Below, piece after piece: positions 24,901 to 34,830 of a stretch of 64,000 bases of DNA; positions within the stretch are counted from its first letter, which is position 1; each line of letters opens with the position of its first letter. The notes beneath the pieces were generated by a model. That model did no database searches. It had not been told where the DNA came from and worked only from the letters and a program-made list of their open reading frames with translations. The DNA is from Epiperipatus broadwayi (taxonomy: Eukaryota > Onychophora > Udeonychophora > Euonychophora > Peripatidae). The position numbers were made by a program, and so were the translations under genes. Location of the stretch: the NCBI GenBank assembly GCA_028023455.1, contig JAQFVV010012398.1, forward strand, positions 8,268,682 through 8,332,681, read 5' to 3'.

Positions 24901-26236
24901 GCGGCGGAGCGTCGATCAATCACTGAAGGGTTTCCTAGCCCATCATGACGATCGACGCTCTAAATACTGATTTCACTGCGATCATATTGAATAAACCGGA
25001 TAGCAAAAACAAAAATGAAAACGAGATGATGAATGACTTTTGACTAATGAATTTTGAATAAAGGATAAAGAAAGAATAAAGAATGAATAATATCTTTAGA
25101 TTTTGCTTGATATTTATATGGGTTGGGTATTATCTGAGGATCGAATCTCCACCCAGAGTTCAATATTTTTTTTAGTTGTCGATATGGTCCGAGTCCTACG
25201 TAATGTTCACTCAATCCATATGCTGGAGGCAATCTTAGGTTTAGGCAATCTCATATTGCAATCTCAGTTAATAAATAAAAGTACTTATTCACACCTTTGA
25301 TGCATACGTGTGTGCGTGTTTTAAGAGAACAATCTACTTTACATTAGTTTAAAAGTCGAGCATTTAATCTTTCTCAAAAATCATTTCTATAAGCTTTTAA
25401 CTTTTACTACAGTTATAATTTAAAATAAACCCCTTTTTAATTATCCCTGCGGCATATACAAGTAAAAATCACTTATTGAGATTAAAATGGCATATTAGTA
25501 ATACGTTTTATATTTTATTTTTAGAGGATATTATTTTAGTAGATTATGTGAAAGCCTTAAACTATTTAATCAGAAATATTAACATTTTATTTTACAGTGT
25601 ATTTTATAAAGTATTGAAAGAAAACTATATCTATTTTTCATCATAAGTTGAAAGTGAGAAAAAACAGAGTGTTTACATTGCTTGTGTGTGTGCGTATATA
25701 CATGTACCGACTTTGTCTCGGTATAATATATATTAAATACATTCATATAAAGCTAATATTTATTTGTTTTCTTTTTACAGTATGGCATGCCTTTTGGTTA
25801 TGGAGGATATGGTGGACTAGGAGGTTATGGTGGACAGCTCGTTAATGAAGAAGGAGGTCGACATGATCATGATTCTTATCACCATTTAGCAGCTTCTGAT
25901 GGAGGTTCATACATGAATGGTTATGGAGGATCTGGCCTTGGTGGACTAGGTGGCTATGGATGGGGTGGATATGGTCCAATTGGATATGGAGGTTTAGGAT
26001 ATGGAATGGGTGGATATGGTGGATATGGTGGCTTAGGTGGATATGGTGGATATGGTGGCTTAGGTGGATATGGTGGATATGGTGGCTTAGGTGGATATGG
26101 GGGTTTGGGTGGATTTGGTGGCTATGGCATGGGTCCTTTTGGAATGGGAGGATATGGACTTGGATATGGATTAGGAGGATATGGTGGATTTGGTGGGTAT
26201 GGAGGAGGATTTGGCTTTCCTGGATACTTTTATTAA
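21909..26236 (+). CDS. Secreted glycine/tyrosine-rich repetitive protein, spliced from three coding exons
   Basis: The coding exons are 21909-21936, 22179-22222 and 25781-26236. The introns begin GTAAGT and end TTTTTTAG and TTTTTACAG, and phases 1 and 0 join without a shift. The product is 175 residues. It starts MKAFLVALTTIVSLVVSEA, a clear signal peptide with likely cleavage after residue 19. A short Phe/Gly/Tyr segment follows, then a polar His/Asp/Glu-rich island at about residues 43-71 (NEEGGRHDHDSYHHL). The rest is a long array of GGYGG, GGLGG and GYGM units ending GFPGYFY. A 27-bp unit coding GGYGGYGGL is tandemly repeated three times at about 26009-26090. There are no cysteines. Such proteins build extracellular matrices (cuticle, silk-associated material, the shematrin type of shell protein) or act as glycine-rich antimicrobial peptides (the ctenidin/acanthoscurrin type of spiders). 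I cannot choose between these. The open frame in another phase across the repeats is a shadow. Confidence 0.85.
22223..23549 (+). other. 5' part of intron 3 (between coding exons 2 and 3)
   Basis: AT-rich intronic sequence follows the GTAAGT donor at 22223. A poorly conserved direct repeat of about 70-75 bases (ATTCATGAATCAAAAAG-type units at about 22945 and 23013) is visible, and TA microsatellites precede the LTR insertion. Confidence 0.5.
23550..23966 (-). mobile_element. LTR of a Ty3/gypsy-like element inside intron 3
   Basis: A 417-bp block of distinctly higher GC starts TGTGACCGG and ends ATATCA, so it has TG...CA ends on both strands. On the minus strand it is immediately preceded by a polypurine run, TGATAAAGGGGGGA (plus 23965-23978), the classical plus-strand primer next to a 3' LTR. 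An AATAAA on the minus strand lies near 23625. The element therefore points leftwards, with its 3' LTR at this end. No second copy of the LTR occurs in the window, so the element is truncated or the other end is lost. Confidence 0.6.
23967..25290 (-). mobile_element. Probable internal remnant of the intronic LTR element
   Basis: The sequence adjoins the polypurine tract. Through about 24130 it looks like a 3' non-coding end, and then it becomes AT-rich. A GC-richer part at 24680-24965 contains an 11-bp perfect inverted repeat, GAGCGTCGATC/GATCGACGCTC (24907-24917 and 24950-24960). No gag or pol motif could be read on either strand, so assignment to the element is inference from position. The right boundary is uncertain. 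The host intron resumes before the acceptor at 25780. Confidence 0.35.
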
Positions 26237-26475
26237 AATGAACTTTTAAAGGAACTCTTACAAAGACAGATTTTTAAAAAAAGAATCTGAGTTTTGTATT
26301 TTCATTCAAGTGCCTGTGTAAATAGATATTTAAAATGACAGATATATATTTATCTTCATGAGAAACCAAGTATTTTTATTTATTCATACTCTTTCTTTTT
26401 TTGGAGAAACAGATGCTTTGTAATTTTTTGTAAACTGTTTTTGTTAATATTTATTGCAATTGTATATTTAAAAAA

Positions 26476-26481
26476 AATAAA
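26476..26481 (+). terminator. Poly(A) signal of the Gly-rich gene
   Basis: The first good AATAAA downstream of the stop codon at 26234-26236 is at 26476 and is followed by a T-rich stretch. It gives a 3' UTR of roughly 260 bases. No earlier AATAAA was noticed in the trailer. Confidence 0.6.
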
Positions 26482-26499
26482 AAAATATTTATAAAAATT

Positions 26500-27131
26500 T
26501 TGGTTATTATATTTATACTTATTTAATTTCAATAGATTTAATGCAATTTGTTAATATACTATAAGATAAATAAGTATTGTAAAATTACTACAAGAAATAT
26601 AGCCAGATAGTAGGTAATTTAAAATCTATAATAAGATTCTCATTAGTAAATAAAAAATAAAATATAGTAAAGAAACAATATATAATTTACATTAAACATA
26701 TATATATATTCCAATGGAAATGGAGTTTTCATGGTATATAAATAGATTGATGAGGTCATCACAATGAATAAAGGAGTATATCTTTGTTATTTGTATCTAT
26801 ACACACCACACACACATTGATTTTATTCCTAGGAGAGGAGAGATTAAAAACCAATTAAATATTAATTATGTACCTAACTTACCTTATCCATGTTGCATTT
26901 CATTTTTATTGTGCTGAGTTTTGAACCCATAGATATTCTTCATGAACATTTAATTCAAGTTATATTAGTATCACTTGAAATATAGATATGTGTAAACATG
27001 TGTATGTATTTAATAATAGGAGTGGATGTGAACTTATATGTAAATAAATAAAATATTCATAACTATATGATAAGATATGTGAGGAGGTATGACTAATTGA
27101 AAGTTGACTATAAAAAAAACATACCAAGAAT
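26500..27131. other. AT-rich intergenic stretch
   Basis: Nothing coding was recognised. TA and CA microsatellites lie near 26698 and 26803. Confidence 0.5.
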
Positions 27132-27142
27132 CATAATTTAAC

Positions 27143-27236
27143 TTTTTTTTTCATATGTCATAGCATGGGCCAGGAACAAACCCGGGACAACTGCTTGTAA
27201 GGCAGCTGTGCTGACCACTTGACCACCAATGCTTGA
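27143..27236 (-). mobile_element. tRNA-Val-like SINE, second copy, with target-site duplication
   Basis: On the minus strand this reads GCATTGGTGGTCAAGTGGTC (box A) through an anticodon loop CTTACAA, which would give a UAC valine anticodon. A T-arm ending GGGTTTGTTCC and a CTATGACA tail with an A-run follow. Box A and the tail match the SINE at 16927-17028. Flanking 11-bp direct repeats, CATAATTTAAC (27132-27142 and 27237-27247), mark the insertion. The anticodon arm is better preserved here than in the first copy, so this copy shows the tRNA ancestry. Confidence 0.88.
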
Positions 27237-27247
27237 CATAATTTAAC

Positions 27248-28351
27248 ATTTGAATAAATTTAATAATTATATTTACAGTGACTGATATTTTAACAAAGAA
27301 AATTTAAAACAAAATTATAAAATACTTAATTAGATGTTTATGGTTATTTTTTGTTTATAATTGATTTCAAATATTATCCCAAACCTTGATCCCACAAAAA
27401 AATAGCCATTCTATGTTCCTATTAACATAAATAAGGTTTATACTATATATAAGATTACCATAATCATTTTTACTTTCTAAAATTATTACTTGAAACTCAA
27501 TTCATTTATTTTTAACTAATTTAATATCTTAGATTCCTATCTGTCATCATGGTGATTTGGGATTCCCTTGTTATGTACAACAATCATTTAACATAACTAT
27601 TAATATGAACAAACAAAGAAAAATGTATGTGTTGCAAGTATATTAATATTTGGATTAAATACATATTAAGTAGCATCTTACATTTCCAGTTTGATGATGA
27701 TTGGGTTAGTATGCAATCAAGTACTCATCATAAATTATATTTTATTCATCTTATGTTAAAGGTAAAAATATCTATTTGTTATGTTTAATGCCATTATTGA
27801 TATTACACCTTTTTGCTTCTATATTAAAATTAAAAAAAATTATATCAAATATACAAATAAAGTGAATGATGTCAACTTTAACTTGGTTTTGAAGTTTACA
27901 ATGAAATGTGTGATAGTGAATCATTCCAGTAGTCCATGTTATTTCATTGTAAGTATAGATAACCACTCATAAGTGTTCTAGAACATATATCAGATAAGTT
28001 ATCCTTGATAGCCATGGAATTTCTGCTTTGAAATAGCAAATATTTCATTACAAAATATTTTGAATAATCTTGTACAAGAGTTTGAAATTTTTTTCAGTAA
28101 AAAGCTTGGGACATTGTGGGTGTGTAATGTAACTTAACTGTGATGAAGAACCATGCATCTCTTTACCAACCACTGAATCAATAAAAAAATAACTTACAAT
28201 TAGAAAAAAATAATGTGCTTTTATTTCATCATTATGCTAATATTAATCTTAAAAAGATATATAAACGATATATTAATATTATATATATATATATATTGAA
28301 GCAATAATCTGTAGGTCAGATCTATGCTTCACATCTTTTTAGATTTCTAAA
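27248..28351. other. AT-rich stretch without recognised genes
   Basis: Overlapping open frames on both strands at 27772-27972 are about 63 codons each and AT-biased, with no supported product. A TA microsatellite lies at about 28279-28297. Confidence 0.45.
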
Positions 28352-28428
28352 CTAGGATCGAACCAGATCCACATGTGTAACAATGTTTATAAAACTTTCT
28401 GTCTGCCATCTTCTAGACCAGTTAATAA
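28352..28428 (-). mobile_element. tRNA-like SINE fragment
   Basis: On the minus strand, box A (TGGTCTAGAAGATGG, plus 28406-28420) and box B (GGTTCGATCC, plus 28355-28364) have tRNA-like spacing. Ends of the AACTGG/CCTAGTT type could pair as an acceptor stem. The sequence differs from the GCATTGG SINE, so it is a second tRNA-derived family. Confidence 0.5.
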
Positions 28429-28916
28429 GTGAATAAAATATCAAATTTTTTTATTTAAAAATTTAATTATAAATATTGGAGGGGCCCAAATATATATACA
28501 TGCGCAAATACATATACATAATTACAGACGGAGACTTTTATAAAAATCAATAAATAAATTTTAATATTCTATTTTTTTTAAAGTCAAAGTATTTTATTCT
28601 AGAGATTTACTTTCGTGATAAACCTTGCTAACATTCTTTAGCATAAAACAAAAGAAAGTCCATTAACAAAATGTAATGGAATTTCTAATTAAATTAAAAG
28701 TAAAACAGAAAAGATATCTGAAAAAAAAATTATTCAAATCTATATTAAATTAAAAATAGATTTGAAACAATAAAAGCATTGGGTTTATCGGGAGAGTGGA
28801 TCTTAAGAATATAATACAAAATGTTTTAGATCGATGATTATGGTCGTCTGAATTTTATATATCCACTTGGCCTTGGGCAAATGAAAAAGGGGAACTTTCA
28901 AAAAGTATTCTGAAAA

Positions 28917-28955
28917 TATATAAATAGCCCATGAGAACAATAGGAGTCAGTCAGT
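28917..28955 (+). promoter_or_regulatory. Orphan RNA polymerase II core promoter
   Basis: TATATAAATAG (28917-28927) is followed, 30 bases from its TATAAA, by an arthropod-type initiator, GTCAGTCAGTT, with the predicted +1 at 28949. A GTGAGT donor-like sequence occurs at 28970. No coding exon could be tied to it. It may drive a gene with distant exons or an LTR. Confidence 0.45.
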
Positions 28956-29454
28956 TATAGATTTGTTCAGTGAGTGCAAGGCAAATCCACGCTGGTTTTA
29001 TTTTTAAACAAATATAGATATGTGTAGAAGCATGGTAGTTGGATGAACAGTCCTTAGCCTGCCTGTTTCCCCATTGTCCCAAGTATGATCGGCAAAGTAC
29101 CATAAAGATGGAGAAAATTCATCAAATGTTTGAATTTTAGACTGCTGAACTCTTAAATCAAACTCATAGCTAGCTATGCCTGTGCAGAAATAATGAAAGA
29201 TCTCTCCAACTTCATATTTCATCGTGAGACCTAGATTTTCAAAAAGGACTAGGAATAAATTAGGTAATATTTTTTCAATTGTTCATTTTTAGCCACCTGA
29301 TTTATTCTTCAAATTCCAGTTGGCCTTCTAATTTAATTTTGCTATAACTAAATATCTTTTTAAATAAAATTCCCCCTGATTAAATGTAACTATTTTATTA
29401 ACTAAACTCTGTAATCTTGACTTGCTACAATTTAAATTTAATGTCTCTGCTATA

Positions 29455-31600
29455 ATGGTCGGGGATGAATGATGAAGTATCCAGTCTTACCGCAGAGAGC
29501 CACTAGGCTACTTTGAACCTAAAAAATTTATAAAGTCGACAGATACGCGCTGTTAAGACCGTGACCGCAAGCCCAAGTCACTAGCTCAAGTAGACACAGA
29601 AACTTATATATTTAGTAAAATATATTTTTAATAATAAATAATAATAAAGGCAATCACTGTCAGTATTAATAACACACAAAAAAGATTTTATTTACGTATA
29701 TAATTAATAACGCACAAACTTTAAAAAATTAATTTTTATAACACAAGAAGAAATTTGTTTTCTTCTGTTTCATTATTATTTTATTTGTTTTTAACTTTAA
29801 TTTTAAATTTTAGAATGTTGAGTATAAATGAGCTACCTAGACGCACTCACAAATTTTCAAATCACTTGACTCCAAACTAAAAATCCGCAGTCACACCAAT
29901 ACTCACTTCCAGATATATATCGGCAACTAATGCAATGTGAACATGTTAGCATAGAATCATGTTGACAGGAATGTGCATTTGAACGGCGTGATATTATTGG
30001 AGAAGACATGGCCTTCATCCTGCAGGAATGTGCATCTGTATTGGGTGAAGGAAACATGCATATAAAACAATAAAAAGAAATGCTATGTATGGATGGGAGA
30101 GCGGTCTTATCTTGCCGACTTATCTTCTCAATCCATAGAGCTGGAATGGGTCAGTGGTGCAGGAAATATGTCTGCGTCCATTTCAATGGTATGACTACCT
30201 CTTTGGGGTCATGCATTCAGTGGACTCATCGCCCTAGGTGCTAGCACACTTCACATTACATTGATATAAACGTCCATATATCTCTCCACCAGCATTGACA
30301 CAACTATGAAACAAATAGTCCGAAATCAAAACCCTCTTTAAAAGTAACATATTTAAACTAGTCTAGCAGCCATCTATACTCAACTAACATTTAAATCATT
30401 TTATTAATGTAATTCAAAGCAAAAAATATTTAGTTTATAATTTTAAAATCATTTTAAAATGAGCATTATATTTAACTTATTTTCTTTCCAGAAATACTAT
30501 TTTTAACCTATTTTAAAATTTAATAATGCACAAATAACGAGGTGTTTCTATTTTTAAATTTAAGTTTGCAATCGCAAACCCCTACCCTATTACAAACAGA
30601 TATTAATTAAGCATGAATAAAAATATAAAAAAAAATACAATACTCTTTTTTTTTAAGAGATTACGTTTAAGACTTTAAATAAGAGTTTATAGAAATAAAG
30701 TTCAGGTTTGCTTGAGAGGGAAAGTCTATTATTCATTTAAAGACAGATAAAGTTCAAAGATTTTAAATTTAACAGTTTATATTTCATTTTATCTTTTATA
30801 AATTATACTTTCCTTTATCCGTGCTCGTTTCTTTGCGACGAAGATCTATGAAGACTTATGACAATGTATGAAGCATTTATGCTGGTTTCTGAAGGCGGGT
30901 CCATGATTCAATCCTGGGATCCATGGAGATGAAAGCTGCCTTCAGCCGGCCGTACCGAAGGAAGCACGATGAAGCTGATTACATCTTGGGTGACGGCGAT
31001 AATAGCTTTTTAAATTCTTTATTTCTACTTTCAGCAAATACAATTGAATTAAAATTTTAATTTTCTAATTCTCCAACTCTCTAACTAACTAATTATCATT
31101 TTGGTTTTTCCTTTTATACTCCCCAGGTACCTTATCTCTGGAATGCACGGATTCATCAAACATTTCATTATTTATATTTTATTGGTTAATTCAGTTTGTG
31201 GCCAAGTAGATTTTGGGTTTATGGCTAAGTAAATTTTTCCACTGAGGTTTATGTCCGTATCTTTGGGCGGGAACTCTTATCTATTTCGTAATCATTTCTT
31301 TAATTGTGATTTTGCCTTAAGGATCTGTTTGTAATTTTTTTATAATTAAAAAAATCTTCGCTATTATTAAAATCAAAGGCTTTTTATTATATATTTTATT
31401 TAAAGATTAGAATCTTTGCTTCGATTCTATAATTTATTTATTTTTTTAAAGCTTATTTTAATATTTAAATCAATCTAACATATTAATAAATTAATAATTC
31501 GTTATCTGTGCATTTTGACAGTTTGTTTTTAATTCGGTATTAGATAAAAAAAGTTACTATTAAAATTTAAATGTAACGCATATATATATATCCCGTTACA
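29455..31600 (-). mobile_element. LTR-retrotransposon-like block, minus strand
   Basis: The block is GC-richer than its surroundings. At its right end (31572-31600) the minus strand starts TGTAACGGG, with an internal mirrored CGTTACA. Further in, the minus strand has a TATA box, TATAAAA (plus 31112-31118), and about 90 bases later an AATAAA (plus 31018-31023). That U3-R arrangement is typical of an LTR. A primer-site-like TGGATCCCAGGATTGAATC follows CTCCA near plus 30911-30930. The six bases CTGCTA flank both ends (29448-29453 and 31601-31606) and could be a target duplication. No RT or integrase motif was read. A Cys-rich 66-codon minus frame (29857-30057) is unassigned. The type and both limits are tentative. 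Confidence 0.4.
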
Positions 31601-31606
31601 CTGCTA

Positions 31607-33572
31607 AAACTGTGTCTGTTTTAAAATTATGCCTCTATTAATGCACAACTTTTCTCTTAAAGTGGTTTAGAAAGATATTTATTATTTATTTTCTGAATGT
31701 ATTTGTTAAAGATTTATAAATGTCTGATTTAAAATGATATCTATATGCCAATTTGTTTCATCTCAACAAAAGTTTTATAATTAAATAATTTTGCTTCCTA
31801 TTTCTCGACCAACATCTGTCAGTAAATAAATAACTCTTTGCTCTAAATGATTATTACTTGGAGCACTCTTTTTGTCGAGGTGAAATCATTTTGTTTTACT
31901 TTATATATTTTGAAAATATTTTATGCATATACGGTTTAGTTTTGGGGAAGATGCTGGGTCAAGTGTGAAACTTTATTTAAATACATTATTTCATTTTAAA
32001 AGAATAAAAGGGAGGGGGTTTAGAAAGTTTCTTCTTGTTAAACAGTAAGAGTGTAAAATGTTAAATCAAAAATATTGATGGGATTTTGTTTTGAAGGGAG
32101 AGATGTGTCACCCAAAGAAATGATATTCATAATAGTATTTAGGCTTATTTTGTGTTGATCCAATCTTGGTCAATCCATACAATATTAGTATAATCTTTCG
32201 TGGCTCAGTACAATTTTCATATCTAATTTTAAAATCCATTTTTCCAGTATTTGTATTTTGCCTTGCCAGCACTTTGCTTGCTCACCTGTTTTGTCTTTTG
32301 ATTGCTAAATCAGAATTATGACACGTGATATAGTCATGGGCTAAAATGTAGGTCAGAATACAAAAGACAAATTTGGGAAGACCCGGGATAAGCTGAGTTT
32401 AGCAAGCCTTGGTGATTTCCAATCTTTCACCTGAATTATCTTGAGGTTTGCTAATGGCGCATACCATTTGTCCCTATTTATTGGCATCTGTGCTGGTTAT
32501 GTCATGTCAAATGCTGGGTTTGATTAATTTCTTTTGTTTTTGAGCACATCATGATGGGTTGATGATGGTCTGATCATATTATTTATGTTTTACTATCAGT
32601 GAAGTATTTAGTTGCGAATATCGCGATCCGCTTACATTTAAGCATGTCACTCTCTTCGAAGCCAATTCTTAAAAATATGATCAGATTATTTCTCTCTTAG
32701 AATAATTTTTACTTGTATTAAAGTTACTCAAAATAGGGCTGTTAAATATTTGTTTCTTATATCACATACTTGAGTGGGTGTCTAGCATAGAACTTTAATC
32801 GTTTTATCTGCTTAAATTGGCATATAAACTACCACTCCCTTACACAAGGCATAATAAGTGATATGATTGAAATTGATGTTAACAAACAATGCAATAAATC
32901 AGCAAAACATTATACAATTATAGAGATGTTGGTATTAAATATATATGTGAATTTAATCTACCTGTGTTCGTTTCCATTAATATTATTTTAAAATTAGCAT
33001 TTCTATTTAATTATTGTGCTGCTATCTGATGACTCAAGGTCACACGTATACTATTTCTATTTTGAAGTTCATGAATAGGTGTAATTAGAATAAATGTTAG
33101 AGTTAAACATTAGAATTAGTTGAGGCTCATGCTCCACTATTGATGCCACCAGTCGGAATTTAGAGAAGATTAATTGCTTGCCTCAAAAATGTTATTAATT
33201 GATTTAGAAAGTGGGTAAACAGAGCAGAATCTATAAATATTGTTGATCTTTGATCTCATGTATGATTGGATTTGAGGTACTTTTACCCAGGCTGTGAATC
33301 ACATTGAGTTAACATACAATTTCAACCAGTACAATATATATAAGCATTCACTTTTCGTTTATGTTTCTCAGTGGCAAAATAGAAGATTCTAGAAGACAAG
33401 GTTCTTAATAAAAGCCAAAATATGTTACTTTTGGAGTTCAACTTCTTATGCAATCTTGAACAATAAATCATTTGATTACTTTTTTGGAGATGAGATGAAA
33501 ACATGATGACAATATGTAAAAGATGAAATAAACTGAAAATTAACTTAATTATTCATAATATCAAAATCATAG
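31607..33572. other. AT-rich stretch without recognised genes
   Basis: No open frame of interest, tRNA-like box or terminal repeat was recognised. A 60-codon minus frame (33322-33504) has no motif. Confidence 0.45.
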
Positions 33573-33580
33573 TTGTAATG

Positions 33581-34043
33581 CAGGGGTCCCCAACCCTATG
33601 CCCGCAGGCACCATGGCACCCGCAGACCATTTTATGTGTGCCCGCCACTATCCGAACACGATAAAAAATTATTTATCTGATACAAATAAATTTAATTTTT
33701 GAATTTTTTTTATTAATTATTGTATTATATTGTAATCAAATTGTAGGGCATACTATACTTTTACAGCGTAAAAATATCAATTATATGTTAAAATTTTATT
33801 TTTGAAATAAATATTTTTTTGTACATTATGTGTATTATTAACAATATCCAACTATAAATTTACATGTGATGTAATGTGATGTACTGTGGCTTCTTCTTAA
33901 ATGAAGTCAAGAATATCTAAGCAATTATGCCCAGATAAAAAAATAAATGGTGCCCGCCACCTAGTTGAAAAAATAAATGGTGCCCGCCACCTGGCTGGTA
34001 TTATGGAATGTGCTCTTAAGTGCAAAAAGGTTGGGGACCCCTG
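33581..34043. mobile_element. Non-autonomous hAT element (MITE), complete
   Basis: A 463-bp element begins CAGGGGTCCCCAACC and ends with its exact 15-base inverse, GGTTGGGGACCCCTG. The 8-bp duplication TTGTAATG flanks it (33573-33580 and 34044-34051). Both features are hallmarks of hAT transposons, and this end sequence is widespread in animal hAT families. Inside, a 30-bp unit containing AAATAAATGGTGCCCGCCAC is tandemly duplicated at about 33937-33992. No transposase is encoded. The 60-codon frame running through it is an artefact of the repeat. The intact duplication suggests the element has not moved since insertion. Confidence 0.95.
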
Positions 34044-34206
34044 TTGTAATGTAAAATAAAAAATAGGTATATTTTTCAATATTTTATTTTTTTATTATTT
34101 TTGAGTATAAGATAAAGAATTAACTAATATTAAGGCAGCAGATACAATAATAGTTCTATAAAAACCATAATCGCATAATTTTGTAAACTATCAATCTTAT
34201 TAAAAA

Positions 34207-34260
34207 ATAGCAACTTATCTCTCTTATTAAAATAAAAGAAATAGCAACTTATCTCTCTTG
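34207..34260. repeat. Short tandem duplication
   Basis: The 20-base sequence AATAGCAACTTATCTCTCTT occurs twice with about 14 bases between copies. Confidence 0.8.
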
Positions 34261-34500
34261 TCATATACATATATTAAAATAAAGATTTTCATGGATAACA
34301 ACTATTAAAGATATACTGACATAAATATAAATTTATAAAATATAAAGCTGGATAGTACAGAAGATGAAAAAATCAATGTAATGCCATTAAGTATTGATAT
34401 TAATGGACTTTAATTTTATTTCCAAATGGAAGTTAATTTACAAGTATTATCATGTAATAATTAAATACAACTATAGTACTTATATCTTAAGCTATATGTA

Positions 34501-34565
34501 ATTAGAGGGGATTTGAACCCAGATTTCAAGCTCCCTAGTTGTTAAAGTCTGAATTGTTAAAAATA
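34501..34565 (-). mobile_element. Possible tRNA-like SINE fragment
   Basis: The minus strand has a good box-B-like GGGTTCAAATCCCC (plus 34507-34520), but no convincing box A. It may be the 3' half of a tRNA-derived repeat. Confidence 0.3.
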
Positions 34566-34734
34566 TCAAAGATCTCTCTGATTTTTCTTTGATCATGAGT
34601 ATCATATCTGTTTAGATTTCGGGTGTTTTAAAAATCTATATTATAACTACTATAGGGTATTATTGACAATGAGTTCTTCTTTACTCCATTAACATATTAA
34701 TCTTTAAAATCTAACATTCTGCTATAATTACCTA

Positions 34735-34830
34735 TGTACACATAAGAAGTTCTACAAATTTCATATGTGATTCAATAAAATCACTGAATCTCAAGAATGA
34801 TAGTCTTTAAGTCTGAACAGAATATAATCA
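34735..34830 (+). repeat. Half-copy of the inverted-repeat element at 39.28 kb
   Basis: It shares the order of blocks seen at 39279-39370: CACATA, CTACAAA(A)TTTCA, AATAAAATCA-like, TGAATCTCAAGA, then an AGTCTTTAAGTCTGAACAGAATAT-type tail. It indicates that the 39.28-kb element is a family with more than one member. Confidence 0.55.

Noticed and set aside
25960-26241. Trp/Ile-rich 93-codon plus-strand frame
   Set aside because: It is the other reading phase of the GGY/GGL coding repeats of the secreted protein. The spliced frame with a signal peptide explains the region.
33897-34079. 60-codon frame with a repeated WRAPFIF motif
   Set aside because: It arises from the 30-bp duplication inside the hAT MITE.
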